From Paenibacillus sp. FSL R5-0517 (GTDB taxonomy: Bacteria; Bacillota; Bacilli; Paenibacillales; Paenibacillaceae): a stretch of DNA of 64,000 nucleotides. Made by a program: the position numbers and the translations under genes. The notes under the pieces were generated by a model. That model was not told the origin of the DNA. It searched no databases and saw only the letters and a program-made list of their open reading frames with translations. This document shows, in pieces, positions 53,273 to 61,758 of the stretch (the stretch's first letter is position 1; every line of letters starts with the position of its first letter). The DNA lies in NCBI RefSeq assembly GCF_037974355.1, contig NZ_CP150235.1, positions 2,542,001 to 2,606,000 on the forward strand, given 5' to 3'.

Positions 53273-54115
53273 ATGAGAGCAATGCGTTTGGCAACATTGT
53301 CTGCTGGAGATAAGGGGGGCCATGCCGAGCAGCGGCATGGCAACTTTCGCTATGTGAGTGTACAGACGGGAGAACAGCCACTAACCCGCTATCAGGGCAC
53401 ATTTAAGTGCAGATATGGTTATGGAAGGGCGGCTGAGACGGTACATCAGGGAGATACCGGACAGGACTTTGCTGCGGTGCGTATGAAAGGAAATATCTGT
53501 AATTTCGTGCTGTGTGATGGGGTAGGCATGAGTTATCTGGGAGACTTTGCAGCGCGTTTTCTGGGGAATGCTTTACTGGATTGGTTGGAAACGACGCAAC
53601 ACCCGACAGAAGAGGGCGTTGAGCGACTGCTTCGGGATCTGACCCTTCCTGCATCTGAGCAGCTGGAGAAATTACAGCCGCTGGAAAGCTCTCCTTTGTT
53701 GCTGCGTGAAGTGTTGATGGAAAAGCGAAGTCGAGGCAGCCAGGCCATGTATGTGTGTGGACGGATTGAGCTTACGGGAGGCGGTCGCAAAAGTCGGGTG
53801 TGGCTTGCTTGGCAAGGAGATTCCCGTATTCGCCTGTGGCGGAATGGCCAGGAAGATTCTGAATTATTTCAGACTCACTGCAGGACCAATGAGCGTTGGT
53901 CTACACTTGAAGGCCCTGTTGGTGGTAAGCCGCACATCTACGAGACCAAAGGGTCCGCCAACGATTCACTGCGTCTTCAGTTATATACGGATGGATTAAA
54001 CGACTTGGATGCGATTCAGGCCTATGTCCCCGATGAACACATTCAGGTACTGCTGGATGCTACACATACTGGCGGTCTTGAAGATGATGCCGCTTTCATT
54101 GAGCTGGAATGGTGA
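53273..54115 (+). CDS. PP2C-like protein phosphatase of the type VII locus
   Basis: 280 residues. A PPM/PP2C fold: metal-ligand region QGDTGQDFAAV and FVLCDGVGMS near 65-85, then QGDSRIRLW near 182 and GLEDDAAFIEL at the end. It probably removes phosphate from Ser/Thr of a partner of the kinase-like protein. SD aggagggga before the ATG. It is the last gene of the cluster; the next gene is an unrelated SDR. Confidence 0.82.
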   Translation: MRAMRLATLSAGDKGGHAEQRHGNFRYVSVQTGEQPLTRYQGTFKCRYGYGRAAETVHQGDTGQDFAAVRMKGNICNFVLCDGVGMSYLGDFAARFLGNALLDWLETTQHPTEEGVERLLRDLTLPASEQLEKLQPLESSPLLLREVLMEKRSRGSQAMYVCGRIELTGGGRKSRVWLAWQGDSRIRLWRNGQEDSELFQTHCRTNERWSTLEGPVGGKPHIYETKGSANDSLRLQLYTDGLNDLDAIQAYVPDEHIQVLLDATHTGGLEDDAAFIELEW

Positions 54116-54301
54116 GCGCCGGATATCAAATTGTGCATTGATCCGAATGATGCTGTGACTTTGTTGAAGTCCAAACGTGAAAAAACTTGTTGGTGTTGAT
54201 TTAAAAGACACTCTTTTTGGGTAATCTTGTGAAGAATTGGCTAATGATAGCTTCAATGTACATTCTTACATAATTGCTAAAATGAAGGAGTGGAATGGAT
54301 A

Positions 54302-55108
54302 ATGACACAACATAACGGCAAGTCACGGTTTCAAGGCAAGGTTGCGATTATTACCGGAGCAGGCTCAGGTATTGGGAAGGCGACTGCGGTCAAGCTGGCA
54401 AAAGAGGGTGCACATGTTGCATTGTTTGATCTGGTGAATGATCGGATCTCGGAAACGGAAGCAGAGATTAATGCGCAGCACCCGGGTGCGGCAAGAGCAT
54501 TTGATGTTGACATCTCCGACCCGGCACGTGTGGAAAAGGCTGTGCTGGAAACCGTTGAGTTATTCGGCGGTTTGGATATTGTTTTTGCCAATGCGGGCAT
54601 TAATGGTGTATCAGCACCTATTGAGGAAATTTCGGTTGAAGATTGGCAGCAAATTATCACAACCAACTTGAACGGCACATTTTTCACCGTAAAATATGCT
54701 TTGCCTCACGTGAAGAAACGGGGTGGCGGCAGCATTATCATTACAAGTTCGATTAACGGCAATCAACGCTTCTCAAGCTTTGGCATGTCGGCGTACAGCA
54801 CATCCAAGGCAGGACAGGTTGCTTTTGCAAAGATGGCTGCGCTTGAGCTGGCGAAGTTCAAGATACGTGTGAACGTGATCTGCCCAGGAGCGATTGCGAC
54901 GAATATTGATCAAAGTACGGTCAAAACGGATGATCTGCAACAGATCATTATCCCGATGGAGTTCCCGGAGGGACAGCAGCCGCTTGCGGACGGACCGGGT
55001 CAGCCGGAACATGTTGCCGATCTGGTAAGTTTCCTTGCATCGTCCGAATCCAGACATATTACCGGAGCAGAGATCGTCATTGATGGTGCAGAGTCATTGC
55101 TCAGCTAA
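54302..55108 (+). CDS. SDR-family oxidoreductase
   Basis: 268 residues, classical SDR: the cofactor motif TGAGSGIG near 18, the NAG motif in FANAGIN near 97, catalytic Ser in ITSSINGN and the YSTSK motif near 165. NAD(P)-dependent; substrate unknown. SD gaaggag is about 11 bases before the ATG at 54302. It is followed by a terminator. Confidence 0.87.
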   Translation: MTQHNGKSRFQGKVAIITGAGSGIGKATAVKLAKEGAHVALFDLVNDRISETEAEINAQHPGAARAFDVDISDPARVEKAVLETVELFGGLDIVFANAGINGVSAPIEEISVEDWQQIITTNLNGTFFTVKYALPHVKKRGGGSIIITSSINGNQRFSSFGMSAYSTSKAGQVAFAKMAALELAKFKIRVNVICPGAIATNIDQSTVKTDDLQQIIIPMEFPEGQQPLADGPGQPEHVADLVSFLASSESRHITGAEIVIDGAESLLS

Positions 55109-55168
55109 GTGAGCATACGGGAGAATTTTCATTTATACTAAGGCGTGTCTTAGGGTGTGTCTGCGATA

Positions 55169-55194
55169 GTCGTTCCTCTGGAACGGCTTTTTTT
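55169..55194 (+). terminator. Rho-independent terminator after the SDR gene
   Basis: Stem gtcgttcc/ggaacggc (55169-55176 with 55180-55187, one T-G pair), then seven T residues. Confidence 0.82.
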
Positions 55195-55261
55195 GTTATA
55201 ATGCTAACATTCGAATAGAGATACTGAAAAGCAGTAGGGTACATTCATTAGGAGCGATTAT

Positions 55262-57781
55262 ATGCATATAGAGTTACCGATACAAGAGGTTATTCCGGAG
55301 TTAAGACAATTATTTCGGGATCAAGATACAGGGGTGTTAATTGCAGAGCCCGGAGCGGGAAAAACAACTGTTGTACCGCTGGCTTTGCTGGAGGAGCCAT
55401 GGGTCGCGGGACGGAAAATCATCATGCTGGAACCCCGAAGACTCGCCGCGCGTTCGGCTGCATCAAGACTGGCAGCTACGCTTGGGGAAAAAGCGGGGCA
55501 GACTGTAGGATATCGTGTGCGCATGGATACCCGGGTGAGCCAAGGGACACGTATCGAAGTTGTGACGGAAGGGGTATTGACCCGAATGTTGCAGCAGGAC
55601 CAGGGTCTTGAGGATACGGCAATGATTATATTCGATGAATTCCATGAGCGTCACTTACATGGAGATTTGGGTTTGGCTCTGGCACTAGAATCCCGAGCGA
55701 TGTTACGTCCGGATCTGAAATTGCTGGTCATGTCGGCTACTTTAGATCCAAATCCTGTCTGTGCATTACTGGGCGAAGGTACAAGATCGATTCATTGTCC
55801 GGGACGTACGTTTCCGGTGGATACACGATATGTGCCAAGACCGGTATCTATGCCACTGGAACAGTTCACAGCTCAGACGGTCAAGAGGGCATTAGCCGAA
55901 CAGGAGGGGGATGTGCTTGTTTTCCTTCCTGGCGCAAAAGAGATACATCGTACAGAACGGGAGCTATCGAATGCTTCTCTGCCTGCACATGTGAACGTCT
56001 ATTCTCTTTACGGCAGTATGCCCGTGGAACAACAGGATGAGGCCATACGTCCTGCGGCTGAGGGCACGCGCAAAGTTGTACTGTCCACCTCCATTGCGGA
56101 ATCCAGCCTCACCCTCGCTGGAGTGAAGATTGTGGTGGATGCAGGGCTGAGCAGAGCATCGGCATTCTCGCCGCGCACGGGTATGAGCCGGCTTGTCACC
56201 CTGCCGGTGTCCAAGGCGTCAGCCGATCAACGGCGGGGTCGTGCGGGGCGAATTGCCCCGGGGGTGTGTTACCGGCTATGGAGCGAAGAGGTACATGGGG
56301 GGCTGCCTGAGGCAGCTCGCCCGGAGATCACCTCCGCGGATCTTGCGCCGCTGGCGCTGGAGCTTGCCGTCTGGGGTGTCCAGTCCCCAGCAGAGCTGCA
56401 ATGGCTGGACACCCCGCCTGATGCCGCCTACGGCCAGGCACAGGCGCTGCTGCGCCAGCTGGGCGGCCTAGATGACGCAGGCCGCATCACGCCCTTCGGG
56501 CGGCGGATGAACACGCTTGGCGTGCATCCGCGACTGGCCAGCATGTTGCTCCGCGCGGCGGAGCTTGGGCTGGCCAGCTACGCCAGCATGCTGGCGGCAC
56601 TGCTGCAGGAGCCTGCCGGCCTCCGCAGCAGTGGCAGTGCAGGCGCGGGCACGGACCTGCGCCCGCGCGTAGAGGCGCTGCTGACTGCGGACAGCAGCGG
56701 CAAGCCGCAAGCGGCAGCGGCTGCCCTAGACGGCGCGGCCGTGCGGCGCATGCTCCAGGAGAGCCGCCAGCTGCGCTCGGCGCTCGGCCCGGCGGCCGAT
56801 CCGGTACGGCCGGATGAAGACAGCTGCGGATTGCTGCTGTCCTTCGCCTATCCGGACCGGATCGGGCAACGCCGGGAAGACGGCCGATATCTGCTGAGCA
56901 GCGGCCGCGGCGTACGGCTCGCAGCGACAGAATCGCTGAGCCGTTCAGCGTATCTGGTCGCAGCCGAGGCAGACGACCAGGGCGCAGATGCGCGCATCCT
57001 GCTGGCTGCGCCGTTGCAGGAGCAGAAATTGTTACAGGCAGCTCAGCACCTGCTGCACGATGAAGTGCAAGTGGCCTGGGATTCCAATACCCGCAGCGTG
57101 CGAGCCCATAAGAGACTTCGTATTGGAGCCCTTGTAATGAAAGAGAGCAGTATTGCACAGCCACCTGAAGATCAGGTGCTGGAAGCATTGTTGGCCGGAA
57201 TACGGATGGAAGGGCTGGATTGTCTGCCATGGACTAAAACGTCCAGACAACTTGCGGACAGGCTGCGGTTCCTGCATCTCCATCTACCTCAGTGGCCCGA
57301 CCTGATCGAAGATGATCTGACCGAAGAGCTGGCTGAGCATCTTACACCTTATCTGACAGGCATGCGATCGGCAGCCGACCTCAAGAGATTGTCGATGCAA
57401 GATGTATTGCTTGGTGGTCTGAGCTGGGGGCAACGACAACAACTGGACGATGAAGCTCCGACGCATATACAGGTGCCCAGTGGATCGCGTATTCCCGTGG
57501 ACTACAGCCGTCCCGAGGCTCCTGCTCTGGCGGTGAGATTACAGGAGATGTTTGGACAACAGGAGACACCGCGTATAGCTGGTGGGCGAGTCCCAGTGAC
57601 CATTCATTTGTTATCGCCGGCTCAGCGACCTGTACAGGTCACACGAGATTTGGCCAATTTCTGGCGTGAGACCTACTTTGACGTCAAAAAAGATCTGAAA
57701 GGACGTTATCCGAAGCATTATTGGCCGGATAATCCACTTGAAGCCGTGGCCACTAATCGGGCCAAACCACGGGGGAAATAG
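55262..57781 (+). CDS. hrpB: HrpB-type DEAH-box RNA helicase
   Basis: 839 residues. An SF2 helicase: Walker A EPGAGKTT near 30, DEFH box near 124, SATLDPNP near 163, then the QRRGRAGR motif VI region near 325, and the HrpB C-terminal domain. The cellular role of HrpB is poorly known. The stretch 56200-57020 has much higher G+C than both ends, although the reading frame stays open throughout. Start ATG with aggagcg SD. It ends next to the long non-coding repeat region. Confidence 0.92.
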   Translation: MHIELPIQEVIPELRQLFRDQDTGVLIAEPGAGKTTVVPLALLEEPWVAGRKIIMLEPRRLAARSAASRLAATLGEKAGQTVGYRVRMDTRVSQGTRIEVVTEGVLTRMLQQDQGLEDTAMIIFDEFHERHLHGDLGLALALESRAMLRPDLKLLVMSATLDPNPVCALLGEGTRSIHCPGRTFPVDTRYVPRPVSMPLEQFTAQTVKRALAEQEGDVLVFLPGAKEIHRTERELSNASLPAHVNVYSLYGSMPVEQQDEAIRPAAEGTRKVVLSTSIAESSLTLAGVKIVVDAGLSRASAFSPRTGMSRLVTLPVSKASADQRRGRAGRIAPGVCYRLWSEEVHGGLPEAARPEITSADLAPLALELAVWGVQSPAELQWLDTPPDAAYGQAQALLRQLGGLDDAGRITPFGRRMNTLGVHPRLASMLLRAAELGLASYASMLAALLQEPAGLRSSGSAGAGTDLRPRVEALLTADSSGKPQAAAAALDGAAVRRMLQESRQLRSALGPAADPVRPDEDSCGLLLSFAYPDRIGQRREDGRYLLSSGRGVRLAATESLSRSAYLVAAEADDQGADARILLAAPLQEQKLLQAAQHLLHDEVQVAWDSNTRSVRAHKRLRIGALVMKESSIAQPPEDQVLEALLAGIRMEGLDCLPWTKTSRQLADRLRFLHLHLPQWPDLIEDDLTEELAEHLTPYLTGMRSAADLKRLSMQDVLLGGLSWGQRQQLDDEAPTHIQVPSGSRIPVDYSRPEAPALAVRLQEMFGQQETPRIAGGRVPVTIHLLSPAQRPVQVTRDLANFWRETYFDVKKDLKGRYPKHYWPDNPLEAVATNRAKPRGK

Positions 57782-57977
57782 ATGAATGATTTCGTTTTTT
57801 TAGATATCAACACCGGGTTCCCCGAAGGGTGCATTACATCAGGCTTAGATTCGGATGAACCACAACAATCCGTATTGTAACTCATCGAATCATACTCTAC
57901 CTTAGCTAAGTAATCACCTTCTAATCAGGATGTGTCTCCAAACTCGCTGAGTGCATATTGTACTGTCTTTGTGCCCA

Positions 57978-58088
57978 ATGCTACGTCACTTTGCCTTTTG
58001 TCCTATATTACGTCGCTTTTCCTTTTTGCTACATGCTGCGTTACTTTGCCTTTTAAGCCCATGTTGCGTCACACTCGCTTCGCGTGCC
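57978..58088 (+). repeat. Four imperfect tandem 27-28-bp repeats
   Basis: Units start near 57978, 58006, 58033 and 58061 and share the pattern atgctacgtcactttgcctt (in degenerate form). There are no spacers, so this is not a CRISPR array. Confidence 0.65.
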
Positions 58089-58272
58089 CTCGGTTCGCTT
58101 GTGGCAAACTTCCGGCATAGAACGATATTCGGGCAAAATCTGCTTTTTTAGAGGTTAAGGGCACGTCCCAGAGCGTGTCTTCAATCCTAGGGAAAGTCGG
58201 AGGGGCACTGGATGGATAGATGTTTTGGAACCGCCATCCTTCAACCTATGATCGATCGACCATGAATCGGAG

Positions 58273-58352
58273 GCTAACGAACCTGTGACGTCTTATTCAG
58301 TGATTTGAAGCGCCCGCAACATTCTAAGGAATCTGAAACACGTTATAGTTGA
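58273..58352 (+). repeat. 80-bp repeat, copy 1
   Basis: Begins gctaacgaacctgtgacgtc and ends about tatagttga. It matches the copy at 58631-58710 at about 74 of 80 positions. Confidence 0.85.
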
Positions 58353-58395
58353 ACAACAAGCCATTTAGAGCGTCTTTTCCAGGTGATTTTGATAA

Positions 58396-58468
58396 ATAAC
58401 GTGTCTCAAGTTCGTTACAAAATAGAATGTGGACCAAAAGGCCAAATAAGACGCCCTCAGTTCCTTAG
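58396..58468 (-). repeat. 80-bp repeat, divergent inverted copy
   Basis: Read as complement, ends match the element (ataacgtgtctca... and ...ttccttag; centre aataagacg). It is about 73 bp long and diverged, but both ends and the aataagacg block line up. Confidence 0.6.
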
Positions 58469-58630
58469 AAAATTTCCGTAGAACATCTCTTGGAACATCC
58501 CTTTGGAGATCTTCTTAGAAAATCTCCAGAAAAATTGTCTTTAGATTCACCAGAGTTACACAGCCTCTACTTCAATATGATTTGGCCCCGGTCATATTCT
58601 GCAATGTATCACCAGAACATGGAGCTGAGC

Positions 58631-58710
58631 GCTAACGAACCTGTGACGTCTTATTCAGTGATTTGAAATGCCCGCAACATTTTAAGGAATCTGAAACTCG
58701 CTATCGTTGA
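58631..58710 (+). repeat. 80-bp repeat, copy 2
   Basis: Direct copy of 58273-58352, 358 bp downstream, with about six differences. Confidence 0.85.
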
Positions 58711-58777
58711 CACTCTATAGTTGGTTGAATAACGAGCCGTTCATTGCTATTAACACATACTATATTGCCTTGCAAGC

Positions 58778-58802
58778 GTTTGAAAGAAAATAAGGCGGGT
58801 AA
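58778..58802 (+). promoter_or_regulatory. Sigma-B-like promoter before the stress protein gene
   Basis: GTTTGA (58778-58783), a 13-base spacer and GGGTAA (58797-58802) match the general-stress sigma-B pattern GTTTAA-N12-15-GGGWAW. Whether this genome has sigma-B or a related stress sigma factor is not known from the window. Confidence 0.5.
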
Positions 58803-58843
58803 TAACATAGCGAACCACTCAATCAGATGAGGAGGGATTCATT

Positions 58844-59446
58844 ATGCAAAAGAAAATCGTAGGTGTGTTTAATACAGAACGTGAAGCATCGCAGGCTATC
58901 GAGGGTCTGAAAGCACAAGGATTTACTTCAGACGAAATCTCCGTTGTTACCCAGGATCGGGATGAACTGAAGGCGATTCGGGAAGAGACAGGTACAAAAG
59001 CCCCTGAAGGCGTGGCTGCGGGTGCAGCAACAGGTGGTGTACTTGGTGGCGTAGCCGGTCTGCTCGCAGGTATCGGTGCACTGGCTATACCCGGCATAGG
59101 ACCCATTCTGGCCGCAGGCCCTATCGCAGCAGCATTTACCGGTGCAGCTGTGGGTGCAGGAGCTGGAGGACTGGTTGGTGGCCTGGTAGGTCTTGGTATC
59201 CCGGAAGAGGACGCTAAACAGTATGAGGAGTATGTACAGAACGGCAAAATTCTGCTTCTCGTAGACTCCACGGATCGGGACACCGATGTGTACGATGTGT
59301 TTAGCAGCAACAGCCAACTTAATCGGGACAGAGCTCAAGTTCATGGTACAGAAGTACCTGCTGAACGTCCAGATCTGGATATGGAAGAACGCAGATTGGA
59401 TGCCCAGAGCAAGGCCGCTCGATTGGGTAACAATACATTCTTGTAA
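58844..59446 (+). CDS. General stress protein (GSP17M/YflT domain)
   Basis: 200 residues. The N-terminal ferredoxin-like YflT domain (KIVGVFNTEREASQAIEGLKA) is followed by a long Gly/Ala-rich hydrophobic stretch (about 55-115) and an acidic tail. YflT is a general stress protein in Bacillus. The Gly-rich stretch may be membrane-associating. SD gaggaggg before the ATG; a sigma-B-like promoter precedes it. Confidence 0.82.
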   Translation: MQKKIVGVFNTEREASQAIEGLKAQGFTSDEISVVTQDRDELKAIREETGTKAPEGVAAGAATGGVLGGVAGLLAGIGALAIPGIGPILAAGPIAAAFTGAAVGAGAGGLVGGLVGLGIPEEDAKQYEEYVQNGKILLLVDSTDRDTDVYDVFSSNSQLNRDRAQVHGTEVPAERPDLDMEERRLDAQSKAARLGNNTFL

Positions 59447-59537
59447 TCTTCCTGCTGAGCTGGTTGATAAGAGATCGAACCTAATGAGTTAATACCTGCA
59501 AAATGGAATGAAATAGATGATCCACAAGATGGTCATT

Positions 59538-59567
59538 AGCCGGTTTCCTTAAGGGAAGCCGGCTTTT
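59538..59567 (+). terminator. Rho-independent terminator after the stress protein gene
   Basis: Stem agccggtttcc with ggaagccggct (59538-59548 with 59554-59564, G-U pairs included), then tttt. Confidence 0.72.
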
Positions 59568-59619
59568 GTCCCTGTGTTGCATGTTTGAGTCAATAATGGC
59601 GGTTGGTGTTTTTACCCAT

Positions 59620-60045
59620 TCAAGCAGGGAATAACAATACATATAACAGTACAGCCAAAGCGAGTCCTATGACCAGTAGCATCAATGTGAGAAACCGAAT
59701 TAAACCGGTCGATGCCTCAAACGTCTGCTCATTAATTTGAGTTCGCTTCCGATGGTAGGCTGTTGCCGAATAGAGAATGATGGATATACCGCCAATCAGA
59801 GATGTGATACCTGTAATAATCGCGGCAATATGTGCTAGTCGATCATACGCCGAGGAGTTGAAGCCGAATCCAGCTGCAAGAAAGCCGATACCTGCCATGG
59901 CAATACCCGTGCGTACCCAGGCCAGAAAAGTTCGCTCGTTAGCCAGGTGCTGTTGGACATATTTGGAATCGATGGTGGTTATGTCTGTGTCTGTGTCTGT
60001 TCTAGAAATGTGAATCACCCCGCTCATTAAGATATACGGCTTCAT
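59620..60045 (-). CDS. DUF202 family membrane protein (YidH-like)
   Basis: 141 residues from ATG 60045. Three hydrophobic helices and the conserved block VQQHLANERTFLAWVRTGIA before the first helix define DUF202. Function unknown. The start is unclear: the ATGs at 60045 and 60027 have no SD, while ggggtgat stands 6 bases before an ATT at 60009 (ISRTDTDTD); a GTG at 60018 is also possible. Confidence 0.8.
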   Translation of the reverse strand: MKPYILMSGVIHISRTDTDTDITTIDSKYVQQHLANERTFLAWVRTGIAMAGIGFLAAGFGFNSSAYDRLAHIAAIITGITSLIGGISIILYSATAYHRKRTQINEQTFEASTGLIRFLTLMLLVIGLALAVLLYVLLFPA

Positions 60046-60094
60046 TGTACTTTGTTTTTATTGTAAAACCAAGCAAGAAAGGACGGCTGAATGT

Positions 60095-61243
60095 ATGCCT
60101 CGCAAAGAACGAATTACAGAAATAGAGAGCTTGCGGGGAATCGCCTTTGGAGCGGTGGTTCTCCAACACTCCATTGCACATTACTCTTTGGTCCCGGAAA
60201 CGAGACTGGAGGATGGCGTGTTGCTGGCCATACTGCTGATGCTCTCCAAATTTGCAGTTCCTTTATTCATATTCATAACAGGTATGGTGCTTTTTTATAA
60301 CACGGGAGACAAGCTGCATTATGGCAAGTTTATGAGAAAAAGAGTAAATGATGTTATCGTGCCTTACCTGATCTGGTCACTCATTTACTTTACACTTGCA
60401 CCACGAAGCTGGACCGGTTTCGGATGGAATGATATCCCCGATCTAGGATTGAAGCTGATTACGGGCAAAACGACTTCACACTTCTGGTACATCATTATGC
60501 TGATCCAGTTTTATCTGTTATTTCCGCTCTTCTTGCGTGCAATTCGTTATGTATATAACCGATATGAGGCCAAGGGACGCATGATCGCATTATTGATTTC
60601 GGGTGTGGTGTATCTTGTGCTTGCGGATCAATTAAGAAACATCGCCAAGTTCATGGAACGACTGAATATCCCGGTACTGACAGATGCTTTTACAACGTAT
60701 GCAGATCGCAATTTCCTCTATTTCTTTATTTATTTTGTGCTCGGTGCAGCAGCGGGGTTATCCGTTCAGCACTGGAATGAATGGATTTATCGATTGCGCT
60801 GGATATACTGGACTGTGTTTATTGTTCTGGGTCTTCGGTTTACTTATTTATTAATGCTGGAGTTTCAAAAGCCGGAGGGCATCAAAATTACGTTTTACAC
60901 GGTCAGCCTGATCCGCCCTGATATGGCACTCTTTCTGATTGCGTCCATTATGGTCATGTACCAGCTAGCCGGGAAACTGCACAACCTTAGGGCTACACGA
61001 TTGCTAGGGTGGATTGGTGGTGTATCGTATGGCGGTTATCTGATGCATATGTTGATGCTGCGGTATAGCTATATTCCAGATGAATTGTTCTATGTTGCCA
61101 TGGGCTGGAACCCTGTCGTTCGCATGATCATTACTTGGTTGCTCGCTCTTGCATTATCCTGTGTACTGACATGGCTCATCTCTCGCGTAAGCTGGGGGAA
61201 ATGGATTGTGGGAACCGTGCCAAAATCTGTCCACAATAAATGA
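60095..61243 (+). CDS. Acyltransferase 3 family membrane protein
   Basis: 382 residues with about ten transmembrane helices. The N-terminus RITEIESLRGIAFGAVVLQH with the family Arg-Gly and His, and later HFWYIIMLIQFYLLFP, are typical of OafA/IcaC-type acyltransferases that acylate envelope glycans or other exported molecules. Acceptor unknown. SD agaaagg before the ATG. Confidence 0.85.
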   Translation: MPRKERITEIESLRGIAFGAVVLQHSIAHYSLVPETRLEDGVLLAILLMLSKFAVPLFIFITGMVLFYNTGDKLHYGKFMRKRVNDVIVPYLIWSLIYFTLAPRSWTGFGWNDIPDLGLKLITGKTTSHFWYIIMLIQFYLLFPLFLRAIRYVYNRYEAKGRMIALLISGVVYLVLADQLRNIAKFMERLNIPVLTDAFTTYADRNFLYFFIYFVLGAAAGLSVQHWNEWIYRLRWIYWTVFIVLGLRFTYLLMLEFQKPEGIKITFYTVSLIRPDMALFLIASIMVMYQLAGKLHNLRATRLLGWIGGVSYGGYLMHMLMLRYSYIPDELFYVAMGWNPVVRMIITWLLALALSCVLTWLISRVSWGKWIVGTVPKSVHNK

Positions 61244-61758
61244 ATCTATCATTATATGAAAAATTCTCAACAGATTCGCACTCAACAGATTTGCAGCAGT
61301 ACAGGATTGTACAGGGTATATGCCAGTACAGAAATACAGAACTCAGTAATATAGGCAACAGAGAACCCATCAATGCAGGCTACACAGGATTCAATAATAA
61401 AGACAACAGAGAAACTCAGTAATACAGGCCACTCAGGATTCACGTATGCAGGATAAAGGATTCAGGAGTAACAATGTATGTAACAGCCTTTGCTCAGTCT
61501 TATATGATTAAAATTCGATTGAACGAATCGCTAAGTTCCTAAAATAAAACAAACTTTTGAGTATAGATTAAAATTTCAATACCTGAAAAATTCACAATAG
61601 AAAACCTTTTTCCGTGCTCCCACAAGTCATTCCGTATTCTCACGATTTCTTGCTCGTCCTCTATGAAGATGGGTAAAGGGGAGACCAAGCGGAGAAAGAT
61701 GGCAGAACCCGAACATAAGTTTTATAATACTAGATATATAGGTTCTGATAGGAGGGAA
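61244..61758 (+). other. 515-bp AT-rich gap before the RTP-like gene
   Basis: No clear gene. The left part (61275-61455) carries degenerate short repeats: caggattc several times and aactcagtaata-aggc twice. An in-frame upstream ATG (61663) could extend the RTP-like protein by 32 charged residues, but it lacks a good SD. A perfect TATAAT at 61723-61728 has no convincing -35. Confidence 0.45.

Larger units (their letters stand above)
57782..58843. other. 1.06-kb non-coding, repeat-rich region
   Basis: No gene has an SD or plausible length here. It holds tandem 27-28-bp units (57978-58088) and three copies of an 80-bp element (58273-58352, 58396-58468 inverted, 58631-58710). A sigma-B-like promoter lies at its right end (58778-58802). 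Confidence 0.7.

Noticed and set aside
56487..57230. 247-codon ORF on the minus strand inside hrpB
   Set aside because: It lies opposite the G+C-rich part of hrpB, where stop codons are rare by composition. The product is Pro/Arg/Ala-rich without a domain, and there is no SD.
57978..58088. Possible CRISPR array
   Set aside because: The units are contiguous without unique spacers and diverge from each other; no cas gene is nearby.
57932..58151. Two overlapping ORFs of 62 and 66 codons
   Set aside because: They run through the tandem repeats and have no SD or family.
61500..61758. RTP Ter-like site upstream of the RTP-like gene
   Set aside because: I found no stretch close to the B. subtilis Ter core; AT-rich partial matches are expected by chance.
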